Below are positions 50,580 through 58,915 of a stretch of DNA of 64,000 nucleotides, piece by piece. The DNA lies in assembly GCA_965277735.1 (NCBI GenBank), contig CBDIDO010000003.1, positions 248,001 to 312,000 on the forward strand, given 5' to 3'. The stretch is from RH-AL1 sp965277735. Its GTDB lineage: Bacteria > Pseudomonadota > Alphaproteobacteria > Rhizobiales > Beijerinckiaceae. The stretch's first letter is position 1, and every line of letters starts with the position of its first letter. The notes under the pieces were generated by a model that searched no databases, had not been told where the DNA came from, and saw only the letters and a list, made by a program, of their open reading frames with translations. Both the position numbers and the translations under genes were made by a program.

Positions 50580-53459
50580 CTACCCGCTCGCTAGATCGAG
50601 CACCCGCGCCGAATGCAGCGCCTCGCGGCCGGCGAGGTCGGCGATCTGGTGGCGGCAGGAGGTGCCGTCGGCGACGATGAGGGCGTCGGGCGCGGCGGCG
50701 CGCACGGCCGGCAGCAGGCTCAGCTCGGCCATCGCCTTCGAGGCGTCGAGCGTCTCGGCGGCATAGCCGAAGGCGCCGGCCATGCCGCAGCACGAGGATT
50801 CGATCGGCTTCACCTCGAGCCCGTCGACGAGGCGCAGCGCGTCGAGCGCGGCGGGGAAGGCGCCGAACGCCTTCTGGTGGCAATGGCCGTGCACGTGTGC
50901 CGTGCCGGCGCGGGCGAAGGTGCCGGCCGGCGCGCCGTGCTCGGCGATCAGCTCGCCGAACAGGCGCGCGCGCTTGGCCAGCGCTGCGGCCTCCGGCCCG
51001 GGCAGCAGGGTGGGGATCTCGTCGCGCAGCGTCATCAGGCAGGAGGGCTCGAAGCCGACGATCGGCGCGGTGCCCGCGGCGAGCGCCGCGACGAGGCGGC
51101 GCGCCTCGGCCCGCGCGCGGTCGACCATGCCGGCCGACAGGTACGTGCGCCCGCAGCAGAGCGGGCGGCCGGCGCGCGGCATCACCGGTCGCAGGCCGAG
51201 CCGGCGCAGCACGCGGACGCCGGCCCGGATGTTCTCGGGCTCGAACCAGCGGTTGAACGTGTCGGGGAGCACCAGCACCTCGCCGGGGGCGCCGGTGGGC
51301 ACGTCGATCTCGGCGTCGCGGAAGGCGTCGCGGCGGAAGGCGGGCAGGGTCCGCTCGGCGGCGAGGCCGAGCGTGCGCTCGCCGAGCCGCCGCAGCAGCG
51401 GGCTCGCGTTGCGCAGGTTGGCGAGCGGCGCCAGCCGCGACGCCCACGGGGCATAGCGCGGCAGCTCGGCCACCAGCCGCTCGCGCGGGGCGACGCCGTG
51501 GGTTGCGGCGCGGGCGTGCGCGGCCTCGATCTTCATGCGCGCCATGTCGACGCCGGTCGGGCACTCGCGCCGGCACGATTTGCACGACACGCAAAGCTTC
51601 AGCGCCTCGGCGACATCGTCGCTCGCCAAACCTTCGCGCCCGAGCTGGCCGGTGAGCGCGAGGCGCAGCGTGTTGGCGCGGCCCCGCGTCAAGTGCTTCT
51701 CGTCGCGCGTCACGCGGTAGGACGGGCACATCGCGCCGGCGTCGAATTTGCGGCAGGTGCCGTTGTTGTTGCACATCTCGACCGCCGCCAGCAGGCCGCA
51801 CTGCGGGCCGGGCCACGCCGACCAGTCGAGGGCAGGCGTCACGTCGAGCGCGCGATAGTTTGGTGTGTAACGAAACAGCGCGCGATCGTCGAAGCGCGGC
51901 GCGCGCACGACGCGGCCGGGGTTGAGCAGGCCGGCGGGGTCGAACGCGTCCTTCACCTGCTCGAAGGCCGATGCGATGCGGGCGCCGAACATCGGCGCGT
52001 TGAACTCGCTGCGCGCGATGCCGTCGCCGTGCTCGCCGCTGTGGCTGCCCTTGTATTCTCGTACGAGCTCGAAGCACTCCTCGGCGATCGCGCGCATCGC
52101 CTTGACGTCGGCCTCGCGCTTCATGTCGAGCACCGGGCGCACGTGCAGGCAGCCGACAGAGGCGTGCGCGTAATAGGTCGGCCGTGTGCCGTTGCGCTCG
52201 AACACCGCGTTGAGCCGCTCGGTGTAGTCGGCGAGGTCGTCGAGATCGACGGCGCAATCCTCGATGAAGGAGATCGGCTTGCCCGCGCTCTTCATCGACA
52301 TCATGATGTTGAACCCGGCCTCGCGCACCTCGGCGATGTCGGCCTGGAAGCGCGTGTCAACCGCGCGCACGACGGCGTCGGGATGGCCGATGTCGCCCAT
52401 CATCTCGTCGAGCCGATCGAGGTCTTTCGTCAGCGCGTCGACATCGTCGCCGTGGAACTCGACGAGCAGCAGGCTCTGCGGCTCGCCGATCAGCATGCGC
52501 TCGATCGTCGGGCGGTAGATGTCGATGCCGCGGCCGAGGTCGATCATGTTGCGGTCGACGAGCTCGACCGCCTCGGGGTCGAGCGTCACGAGGTGGCGCG
52601 TCGCCTCCATCGCCGCGCGGAACGTCGGGAACTGGCAGATGCCGACCACTTTTCGCGGCTTGATCGGCGCGAGCTTCAGCAGCAGCCGCTCCGACAGCGC
52701 CAGCGTGCCCTCGGAGCCGACGAGGAGCCGGGCGAGATTGTCGCGGCCGGCGGCGTGCGCCTGCGGGGTCAGCGCATCGATGTTGTAGCCGCCGACGCGC
52801 CGCAGCTGGCGCGGGAAGCGGGCGGCGATCTCGTCGGCCTCGCGCAGCCCCAGCGCGCGCAGCGCGGCGAGCAGGGCCGCGGGCTCCCGCGCGTCCGGCC
52901 CGAAGCGATGCCGTGTGCCGTCGGCGAGCAGCGCGTCGATCGCGAGCACATTGTCGGCCATCAGCCCGTAGCGGATGCTTTTCGCGCCGCAGGAATTGTT
53001 GCCGGCCATGCCGCCGATCGTGCAGCGCTGGTGCGTCGAGGGATCGACGGGAAAGAACAGGCCGTGCGGCTTCAGCGCCGCGTTGAGATGGCCGAGCACG
53101 ATGCCGGGCTCGACCAGCGCGGTCCGCGCCGCCGCATCGACCTCGACGAGGTCGCGCAGGTACTTGGAGCAGTCGAGGACGATGGCGCGATTGACGGTCT
53201 GGCCGCACTGGCTGGTGCCGCCGCCGCGCGCCAGCACCGGCACGCCGTGCTCGCGCGCGACGGCCAGCGTTGCCTGCAGATCGTCGCGCGTGCGCGGGAC
53301 GACCACGCCGATCGGCTCGATCTGGTAGATCGAGGCATCGGTGGCGAAGCGGCCGCGGTCGGCGCGGGAGAACAGCACCTCGCCGCGCACTTCCCGGCGC
53401 AGCGCCGCCGCCAGCGCGGGATCGCCGGGAGAGACGCGGACGGCTTCGGACACGGTCAT
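50580..53459 (-). CDS. FAD-linked oxidase fused to iron-sulfur domain (D-lactate/2-hydroxyacid type)
   Basis: A 959-residue fusion. The N-terminal half is FAD_binding_4 (PVLARGGGTSQCGQTVNRAI, IGGMAGNNSCGAKSIRYG) plus an FAD_oxidase_C domain (EHGDGIARSEF region). The second half has ferredoxin-type CVSCKSCRRECPTGVDMARM and two CCG-like domains (LCCGRTYLSAGMV; SSCCGMAGAFGY). Members oxidise D-lactate or similar hydroxyacids and pass electrons to the respiratory chain. ATG 53459 is preferred: the open frame further upstream is repeat-derived (copy 5 of family B). A stand-alone GlcF-like subunit is at 25.3 kb. Confidence 0.92.
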   Translation of the reverse strand: MTVSEAVRVSPGDPALAAALRREVRGEVLFSRADRGRFATDASIYQIEPIGVVVPRTRDDLQATLAVAREHGVPVLARGGGTSQCGQTVNRAIVLDCSKYLRDLVEVDAAARTALVEPGIVLGHLNAALKPHGLFFPVDPSTHQRCTIGGMAGNNSCGAKSIRYGLMADNVLAIDALLADGTRHRFGPDAREPAALLAALRALGLREADEIAARFPRQLRRVGGYNIDALTPQAHAAGRDNLARLLVGSEGTLALSERLLLKLAPIKPRKVVGICQFPTFRAAMEATRHLVTLDPEAVELVDRNMIDLGRGIDIYRPTIERMLIGEPQSLLLVEFHGDDVDALTKDLDRLDEMMGDIGHPDAVVRAVDTRFQADIAEVREAGFNIMMSMKSAGKPISFIEDCAVDLDDLADYTERLNAVFERNGTRPTYYAHASVGCLHVRPVLDMKREADVKAMRAIAEECFELVREYKGSHSGEHGDGIARSEFNAPMFGARIASAFEQVKDAFDPAGLLNPGRVVRAPRFDDRALFRYTPNYRALDVTPALDWSAWPGPQCGLLAAVEMCNNNGTCRKFDAGAMCPSYRVTRDEKHLTRGRANTLRLALTGQLGREGLASDDVAEALKLCVSCKSCRRECPTGVDMARMKIEAAHARAATHGVAPRERLVAELPRYAPWASRLAPLANLRNASPLLRRLGERTLGLAAERTLPAFRRDAFRDAEIDVPTGAPGEVLVLPDTFNRWFEPENIRAGVRVLRRLGLRPVMPRAGRPLCCGRTYLSAGMVDRARAEARRLVAALAAGTAPIVGFEPSCLMTLRDEIPTLLPGPEAAALAKRARLFGELIAEHGAPAGTFARAGTAHVHGHCHQKAFGAFPAALDALRLVDGLEVKPIESSCCGMAGAFGYAAETLDASKAMAELSLLPAVRAAAPDALIVADGTSCRHQIADLAGREALHSARVLDLASG

Positions 53460-53512
53460 CGCCGATGCCCTACGCCCCGCTTGGTGGGAGGGCAATCCTT
53501 TGTCGCGCGAGA

Positions 53513-53661
53513 TCCTTCTCCCGCTCGCGGGAGAAGGTGGCCCGACGAAGTCGGGTCGGATGAGGGATGTGCCCGCTTGAGCCTGAGATAGGAGAGAGGC
53601 GGGAAAACCCCTCATCCGACCCCGCTTCGCGGGGCCACTTCTCCCGCAAGCGGGAGAAGGG
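53513..53661. repeat. Family B repeat, copy 5
   Basis: A full two-unit copy: CCTTCTCCCGCTCGCGGGAG and GACGAAGTCGGGTCGGATGA on the left, CATCCGACCCCGCTTCGCGG and CTTCTCCCGCAAGCGGGAG on the right. It fills the gap between gcrA and the FAD/Fe-S oxidase and would add an open reading frame to the oxidase if an earlier start were used. Confidence 0.85.
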
Positions 53662-53673
53662 GAGGCTTGTGCC

Positions 53674-54228
53674 CTACGCGCTACGGCGCTGGCGGCGGTC
53701 CTGCATGGGCTGGTAGGCCATGCGGGCGTGGTAGGAGCAGTAGGGGCCGTCGCCGATCGGGGCCTTGCCGCCGCAATAGCGGAACTCGGCCGAGGCTGGG
53801 TCGCCGACGGGCCAGCGGCACATCGACTCGCGCAATTCCATGATGGTGACGTTCTCGGCCATCGGGACGACGTTGTTGCCGGTGTTGTCGCGGAGCGCCG
53901 GCATCTGCATGGCCCGCGGCTGGATCGCCAGCGCGGTGTTGCCGCGCATCGGCATCGCCGTCGGGCGATGCTGCGCGCCCTGCGGGCGCCCCAGGCCCTG
54001 CGTCTTCGGCCGTGCCCGTGCCGTGCTCGCCGAGCTCTGCGCCTTGACGCGGCCCGAGAGGCCCAGCCGGTGCACCTTGCCGATCACCGCGTTGCGGGTC
54101 ACCCCGCCGGCGAGCTCGGCCGCGATGCGGCTGGCGCTCAGGCCCTCGTCCCAGAGCTTGCGCAGAAGCTCGACCCGTTCCTCGCTCCAGGGCAGGACCG
54201 CCCCGTTCGCCGCGTTCTGGTCCGTCAT
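53674..54228 (-). CDS. gcrA: Cell cycle regulator GcrA
   Basis: GcrA is a sigma-70-associated factor that activates promoters methylated by CcrM at GANTC. The 184-residue protein has the N-terminal DNA-binding domain (LPWSEERVELLRKLWDEGLS, ASRIAAELAGGVTRNAVIGK, VHRLGLSGR), a low-complexity middle and the C-terminal cysteine-containing end (CRWPVGDP, FRYCGGKAPIGDGPYCSYHA) that binds sigma-70. It is divergent from argD, as in many Rhizobiales. Six GANTC sites lie in the gap upstream, which suggests methylation-linked control. Confidence 0.95.
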   Translation of the reverse strand: MTDQNAANGAVLPWSEERVELLRKLWDEGLSASRIAAELAGGVTRNAVIGKVHRLGLSGRVKAQSSASTARARPKTQGLGRPQGAQHRPTAMPMRGNTALAIQPRAMQMPALRDNTGNNVVPMAENVTIMELRESMCRWPVGDPASAEFRYCGGKAPIGDGPYCSYHARMAYQPMQDRRQRRSA

Positions 54229-54314
54229 CGTCTCGTCCGCCGCTCTAGGTCCGGGGCCGACGCCATCGAATGTTGCAAGTCACGAGGCCAGTCCCGGACG
54301 CCTGACAACAGACG

Positions 54315-54541
54315 GATTCCGGACGTGACACCGCGCCGGCAAAACCGGTGGCGTTCAGACGCAAGACGCTTCAAGTAAAGATGCCGCACGACATGTCGTG
54401 TCTGACAAACGAGACGCTACACTAGCCGTTGAATCTCGCGCAAGAGTCTGGCGACATTGATTCGGCTTTTCAACAGCGCGTTGCGCGGCCCGCGCGGCTT
54501 ACTGGGACGGGACTGACTCAAAGAGGGAACAAACCGGAATC
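54315..54541. promoter_or_regulatory. Cluster of six GANTC (CcrM) sites
   Basis: GANTC occurs at 54315, 54431, 54444, 54459, 54515 and 54537; the last five fall within 111 bp. The expected spacing in random DNA is about 256 bp. The cluster lies in the gap between gcrA and argD, 87-313 bp upstream of gcrA. GcrA acts on CcrM-methylated promoters, so feedback control of gcrA is plausible. Confidence 0.65.
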
Positions 54542-54658
54542 GACCTGCGCGAAAGGCCGATCAGGGTTAACGAAAGCCGAAGGCCTGTGGCATTTTCGTC
54601 GGCGATCCGCCGTTTGATCGGCCGCCTCGGGCGCCGTCGCCGGCGGGCGGCGCTGCAA

Positions 54659-54687
54659 TTGACCGGTGCCGGCCTTGCTTCTACATT
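54659..54687 (+). promoter_or_regulatory. Sigma-70-like promoter of argD
   Basis: TTGACC (54659-54664), a 17-base spacer and TACATT (54682-54687) give a good housekeeping promoter; transcription would start near 54694, about 73 bp ahead of the argD GTG. Confidence 0.55.
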
Positions 54688-54699
54688 AGTGGAAAGCCG

Positions 54700-54723
54700 T
54701 GCCGCCCCGTGAGGCGGCATTTT
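54700..54723 (+). terminator. Terminator-like hairpin in the argD leader
   Basis: TGCCGCC-CCGTGA-GGCGGCA followed by TTTTCC begins only a few bases after the predicted start of transcription. It has the form of a short intrinsic terminator. It may end most transcripts early, acting as an attenuator, or may be a stabilising 5' hairpin. Confidence 0.5.
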
Positions 54724-54766
54724 CCGTTTCTAAGGCCCCTCGTGGCCGCTCCACGCGGAGAGCGAC

Positions 54767-55981
54767 GTGACCTCGTCCCTGCTGCCGACCTATGCCCGTG
54801 TCCCGCTCGCCTTCGCGCGCGGCGAAGGCGTCTGGCTCGAGACGGTCGACGGCGCGCGATACCTCGATCTCGGCGGCGGCATCGCGGTCGCCTCGCTCGG
54901 CTATTCGCATCCCCACCTCGTCGAGGCGCTGACCGCGCAGGCGGGGCAGCTCTGGCACACCTCGAACCTGTTCGTGATCCCGCAGGCCGAGCGCCTCGGC
55001 GATCGCCTCGTTGCGGCGAGCTTTGCCGACTACGTCTTCTTCACGAACTCCGGCGCCGAGGCGCTCGAGGGCGCGATCAAGACCGCGCGCAAGTATCATG
55101 CGGTGTCGGGCCAGCCGGAGCGCTTCCACCTCATCACCTTCGAGGGCGCCTTCCACGGCCGTACGCTGGCGACGATCGCCGCCGGCGGCAACGCCAAGTA
55201 TCTCGAGGGCTTCGGCCCGAAGATGCCGGGCTTCGACCAGGTGCCCTACGGCGACATCGAAGCCGTGAAGGCGGCGATCGGCCCGCACACGGCCGGCATC
55301 CTCGTCGAGCCGATCCAGGGCGAGGGCGGCATCCGCGTCCCGCCGCACGGCTTTTTCCGCGCGCTGCGCGAGATCTGCGATGCGCAGGGGCTGCTGCTCG
55401 TCGTCGACGAGGTGCAGTCGGGCGTCGGCCGCACCGGCAAGCTGTTTGCTTATGAGCATTCGGCCAATGAGCTCGCAGGCGTCGCGCCCGACATCATGGC
55501 GATCGCCAAGGGCATCGGCGGCGGCTTCCCGCTCGGCGCCTTCCTCACCACGGCGGAGGCCGGCAAGGGCATGACGGCCGGGACGCATGGCACGACCTAC
55601 GGCGGCAACCCGCTGGCGACGGCGGTCGGCAACGCGGTGCTCGATGTCGTGCTTGCCGACGGCTTCATCGCATCGGTCGCCGACAAGGGCCTGCGCTTCA
55701 AGCAGAAGCTCGCGGCGCTCAAGGACACCTATCCCGACGTCGTCGCCGAGGTGCGCGGCGAGGGCCTCATGCTCGGTCTGCGCCTGCGCGTGCCGCCGGC
55801 CGATTTCGCCGCCGCGGCGCGCGAGGAGCACGTGCTGGTGATCCCGGCCGGCGAGAACGTCGTGCGCCTGCTGCCGCCGCTGATCATCTCGGACGCGGAG
55901 ATCGGCGAGGGCGTCGCGCGGCTCGAGGCCGCCTGCCGCCGCATGTCGACGCCGGCCGAGCTGAAAGGCGCGGCCGAATGA
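54767..55981 (+). CDS. argD: Acetylornithine aminotransferase
   Basis: ArgD makes N-acetylornithine from the semialdehyde with glutamate, in arginine synthesis, and may also serve lysine synthesis. The 404-residue class III PLP enzyme has NLFVIPQAERLGDRLV, FTNSGAEALEGAIKTARKYH, EPIQGEGGIRVP, VVDEVQSGVGRTGKLFAYEH and K248 in IMAIAKGIGGGFPLGA. It starts at GTG 54767 with GGAGAG upstream. It overlaps argF by ATGA and forms argD-argF-hslO. Confidence 0.95.
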   Translation: MTSSLLPTYARVPLAFARGEGVWLETVDGARYLDLGGGIAVASLGYSHPHLVEALTAQAGQLWHTSNLFVIPQAERLGDRLVAASFADYVFFTNSGAEALEGAIKTARKYHAVSGQPERFHLITFEGAFHGRTLATIAAGGNAKYLEGFGPKMPGFDQVPYGDIEAVKAAIGPHTAGILVEPIQGEGGIRVPPHGFFRALREICDAQGLLLVVDEVQSGVGRTGKLFAYEHSANELAGVAPDIMAIAKGIGGGFPLGAFLTTAEAGKGMTAGTHGTTYGGNPLATAVGNAVLDVVLADGFIASVADKGLRFKQKLAALKDTYPDVVAEVRGEGLMLGLRLRVPPADFAAAAREEHVLVIPAGENVVRLLPPLIISDAEIGEGVARLEAACRRMSTPAELKGAAE

Positions 55982-56976
55982 CACGCGCGCTCCCGACCCC
56001 GGACTCACCGACCGACGCGCTCGTCGGCGTCCGGCATTTCCTCGATCTCTGCGACGTGCCCGCCGCCGACCTGCGCCGGATCATCGATCATGCGGCGACG
56101 ATGAAGGCGGCGTGGCGCAAGGGCCTGCCGCCGACCGAGCGGCCGCTCGCCGGGCGCACGCTGGCGATGATCTTCGAGAAGCCGTCGACGCGCACCCGCG
56201 TCTCGTTCGATCTGGCGATGCGCCAGCTCGGCGGCGAGACGATCATGCTCACCGGCAAGGAGATGCAGCTCGGGCGTGGCGAGTCGATCCCCGACACGGC
56301 GCGCGTGCTGTCGCGCTTCGTCGAGATCATCTGCATCCGCATCCTCGATCATTCCGCGATGCAGGAGTTCGCCGCCAATTCGAGCGTGCCGATCATCAAT
56401 GCGCTAACCAAGCGCTCGCACCCCTGCCAGATCATGGCCGACATCCTGACCTACGAGGAACGCTGCGGGCCGATCACCGGCCGCACGGTCGCGTGGTGCG
56501 GCGACGGCAACAACGTGCTGGCGAGCTGGGTGCACGCGGCGCAACGCTTTGGCTTCAAACTGCGGATCGCCACGCCGAAGGGGCTCGAGCTGGCGCCGGT
56601 GGTGCTCGAATGGGCGCGCGCCAGCAAGGCCGATGTCGAGGTCGGCCACGATCCGCATGCCGCGGTCGCCGGCGCCGATTGCGTCGTCACCGATTGCTGG
56701 CTGTCGATGGGCGACGAGGAGAAGACCGCGCGCTACACGATGCTGAAGCCGTTCCAGGTCAATGCGAAGCTGATGGCCGAGGCGGCGCCCGAGGCGATCT
56801 TCATGCATTGCCTGCCGGCGCACCGCGGCGAGGAGGTGACCGACGAGGTCATCGACGGCCCTCAGTCCGTCGTGTTCGACGAAGCGGAGAACCGCCTGCA
56901 CGCGCAGAAGGCGATCCTTGCCTGGTGTCTTGGGTCGGAGGGTTTGGGGTCCGAGGGCTTGGGGTCCGAGCCTTGA
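55978..56976 (+). CDS. argF: Ornithine carbamoyltransferase
   Basis: ArgF makes citrulline from ornithine and carbamoyl phosphate. The 332-residue protein has the STRTRVSFD carbamoyl-phosphate loop, RSHPCQIMADI, the ornithine-binding end TDCWLSMGDEE, and HCLPAHRGEEV. The C-terminus is unusual: after ILAWCLG there are three copies of a 15-base unit encoding GSEGL-type repeats, adding about 10 residues beyond the usual end. It is coupled to argD by a four-base overlap and to hslO by an overlap at the stop. Confidence 0.95.
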   Translation: MTRALPTPDSPTDALVGVRHFLDLCDVPAADLRRIIDHAATMKAAWRKGLPPTERPLAGRTLAMIFEKPSTRTRVSFDLAMRQLGGETIMLTGKEMQLGRGESIPDTARVLSRFVEIICIRILDHSAMQEFAANSSVPIINALTKRSHPCQIMADILTYEERCGPITGRTVAWCGDGNNVLASWVHAAQRFGFKLRIATPKGLELAPVVLEWARASKADVEVGHDPHAAVAGADCVVTDCWLSMGDEEKTARYTMLKPFQVNAKLMAEAAPEAIFMHCLPAHRGEEVTDEVIDGPQSVVFDEAENRLHAQKAILAWCLGSEGLGSEGLGSEP

Positions 56977-57950
56977 GCGAGGTGAGGCCCGTCTCCGATC
57001 AGCCGCAAGACGATCGCATCCTCCCCTTCGCGGTGGAGCCGCTCGACGTACGCGGCCGCGTGGTGCGGCTCGGCCCGGCGGTCGACCACATCCTGACGCA
57101 GCACAATTACCCGGCGCCGGTGGCGCGGCTCGTCGGCGAGGCGGCGGCGCTCACCGTGCTGCTGGGCTCGGCACTGCGCATGGAAGGCCGCTTCCAGCTG
57201 CAGACGAAGAGCGACGGCTTCATCGACATGCTCGTCGTCGATTTCGACGCGCCGGACCGCATCCGCGCCTTCGCCCGGTTCGATGCCGACCGCGTCGCGG
57301 CGGCGCCGCGCGGCGAGGACCTGCTCGGGCGCGGCCATCTCGCCTTCACGATCGAGCGCGGTGGCGAGAACTCGCGCTACCAGGGCATCGTCGCTCTCGA
57401 GGGCCAGGGGCTCGAGGCGGCGGCGCACCAATATTTCCGGCAGTCGGAGCAGATCCCGACGCTGGTCCGGCTCGCCGTTGCCGAGAATGTGACCGGCGAA
57501 GGCGCGGCGTGGCGGGCCGGCGGCCTGCTCGTGCAGTTCCTGCCGGATTCGCCCGAGCGCCAGCGCCAGGCCGACTTCGATCCCGGCGATGCGCCGGCCG
57601 GCTACACCCCCTCCGTGCCCGCACGCGACGAGGCCGACATCGACGATGCCTGGAGCGAGGCTTTGGCGCTGGCCGAGACGGTCGAGGATCACGAGCTGGT
57701 CGACCCGACGCTATCCTCGGAGCGGCTGTTGTTCCGGCTGTTCCACGAGCGCGGCGTGCGCGTGTTCTCGCCGCAGGCGGTGCGCGATGCCTGCCGCTGC
57801 TCGCGCGACAAGATCGAGGCGATGCTGCGCCGCTTCTCGCCGCAGGAGCGCACCGACATGATCGGCGACGACGGCAAGATCGGCGTCACCTGCGAGTTCT
57901 GCTCGACGCACCGCGAGTTCGACCCGAAGGATTTCGACGCGCCGGACTGA
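56973..57950 (+). CDS. hslO: Redox-regulated chaperone Hsp33
   Basis: Hsp33 is a holdase activated by oxidation of a zinc-binding cysteine centre. The 325-residue form has HNYPAPVARLVGEAAALTVL, QTKSDGFIDMLVVDFDAPD, GRGHLAFTIERGG, and the C-terminal CRCSRDK...CEFCSTHREF in which CxC and CxxC bind zinc. TTG 56973 overlaps the argF stop; GTG 56982 is an alternative and no ribosome site decides between them. The argD-argF-hslO order is common in Rhizobiales. Confidence 0.93.
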   Translation: MSEVRPVSDQPQDDRILPFAVEPLDVRGRVVRLGPAVDHILTQHNYPAPVARLVGEAAALTVLLGSALRMEGRFQLQTKSDGFIDMLVVDFDAPDRIRAFARFDADRVAAAPRGEDLLGRGHLAFTIERGGENSRYQGIVALEGQGLEAAAHQYFRQSEQIPTLVRLAVAENVTGEGAAWRAGGLLVQFLPDSPERQRQADFDPGDAPAGYTPSVPARDEADIDDAWSEALALAETVEDHELVDPTLSSERLLFRLFHERGVRVFSPQAVRDACRCSRDKIEAMLRRFSPQERTDMIGDDGKIGVTCEFCSTHREFDPKDFDAPD

Positions 57951-57955
57951 GCGCG

Positions 57956-58666
57956 TCAGCGCTTGGCGATGTCCTCGATGGAGGCTTCGACCTGGCGCAT
58001 GTGCTGGCGCATCAGCGTCGCCGCCTCCTCGCCGTTGCCGCGCTCGATCGCCCGCACGATCTCCTCGTGCTCGGCATAGGATTGCGGGACCCGGTTGGCG
58101 GCATCGAACTGCCCGCGCCGGAACGGGGCGAGCCGCCGCCGCAGGTCGCGCGCGACGGTCGCCATCGTGGCATTGTGGGCGCCGGCGTAGATGCGCTCGT
58201 GAAAGGCGATGTTGACGTCTTGATAGGCGTCCTTGCCCTTGGCTCGGGCCACGTCGCCCATCTTGTCGTGCGTCCGGCGCAGCGCGTTGCGATCGGCCGC
58301 GGACATCGAGAGCGCGGCGAGGCGCGCGCAGGTCGCCTCGATCTCGCTCGCGGCCACGAACATGTCGGCGAGCGCGTCGGGCGTCGGCTGGCTGACGATG
58401 GCGCCGCGGAACGGGCGCCGCTCGATCAGCCCCGTCGACTCGAGCTGGCGCAGTGCCTCGCGCACCGGCGTCCGCGACACGCCGTAGCGCGTGGCGAGCG
58501 TCACCTCGTCGAGGCGGGAGCCGGGCGGGAACACCGAGGCCGCGATCTCGCCGGCCAGCCGCTCGACCAGATTGTCGCCGCGCGTGATGGCCACCGGGGG
58601 CGCCCGCTTCGTCTCGTCGTTGGCGCGCCGCGCGTTTCGCTTCGTGGGGATGTGATGTTCGGTCAT
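57956..58666 (-). CDS. GntR-family regulator (FadR/FCD subgroup)
   Basis: A 236-residue regulator. The winged helix is ERLAGEIAASVFPPGSRLDE, LATRYGVSRTPVREALRQLE and GLIERRPFRGAIVS. The all-helical FCD ligand domain follows, with DVNIAFHERIYAGAHNATMA (His metal ligands) and a final AEHEEIVRAIERGNGEEAATLMRQHM. Such proteins sense organic acids. ATG 58666 is preferred over 58774 because the extra 36 residues are arginine-rich and unlike the family. It may control the SDR gene upstream, but no operator was identified. Confidence 0.9.
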   Translation of the reverse strand: MTEHHIPTKRNARRANDETKRAPPVAITRGDNLVERLAGEIAASVFPPGSRLDEVTLATRYGVSRTPVREALRQLESTGLIERRPFRGAIVSQPTPDALADMFVAASEIEATCARLAALSMSAADRNALRRTHDKMGDVARAKGKDAYQDVNIAFHERIYAGAHNATMATVARDLRRRLAPFRRGQFDAANRVPQSYAEHEEIVRAIERGNGEEAATLMRQHMRQVEASIEDIAKR

Positions 58667-58915
58667 GGCTGAACGGTCATCGGCACGACGCTGCAGCCCG
58701 TCATCGCCGCGGCGAGACCTGATAGCAAATACGACGACGTCGCCCGCGCATGCCTGTTTTCCACGCAATCTCATATTTTAATAGCCAAGCTTAGCCAAAG
58801 CAAATTGACCAAGCGGTAGTAGGTACACATTTGCGTGTGTTTTTGACTTGATTGACTAGAGTCTCTCGGCGGAAACCGTTTGTCGTCAATTAAAGAGGTG
58901 ATGACGCAATTGTGA
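58667..58915. other. AT-richer control region upstream of the GntR gene
   Basis: This 249-base gap drops sharply in GC around 58,770-58,880 and contains several partial boxes (TATTAAAAT on the minus strand, TTGACTTGATTGACTAGAG on the plus strand). It probably holds the GntR promoter and operator sites. No gene is seen. Confidence 0.4.

Noticed and set aside
50613..53591. 992-codon open frame opposite the FAD/Fe-S oxidase
   Set aside because: Antisense shadow: low-complexity translation and no ribosome site, against well-defined FAD and ferredoxin motifs on the other strand.
53460..53615. N-terminal extension of the FAD/Fe-S oxidase to 53615
   Set aside because: The extra residues (including LIRPDFVGPPSPASGRR) come from a family B repeat upstream of the normal ATG; the family start is at 53459.
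27303..53661. Possible CRISPR array from the recurring palindromes
   Set aside because: The copies are kilobases apart, variable in size and not separated by regular spacers; no cas genes are present.
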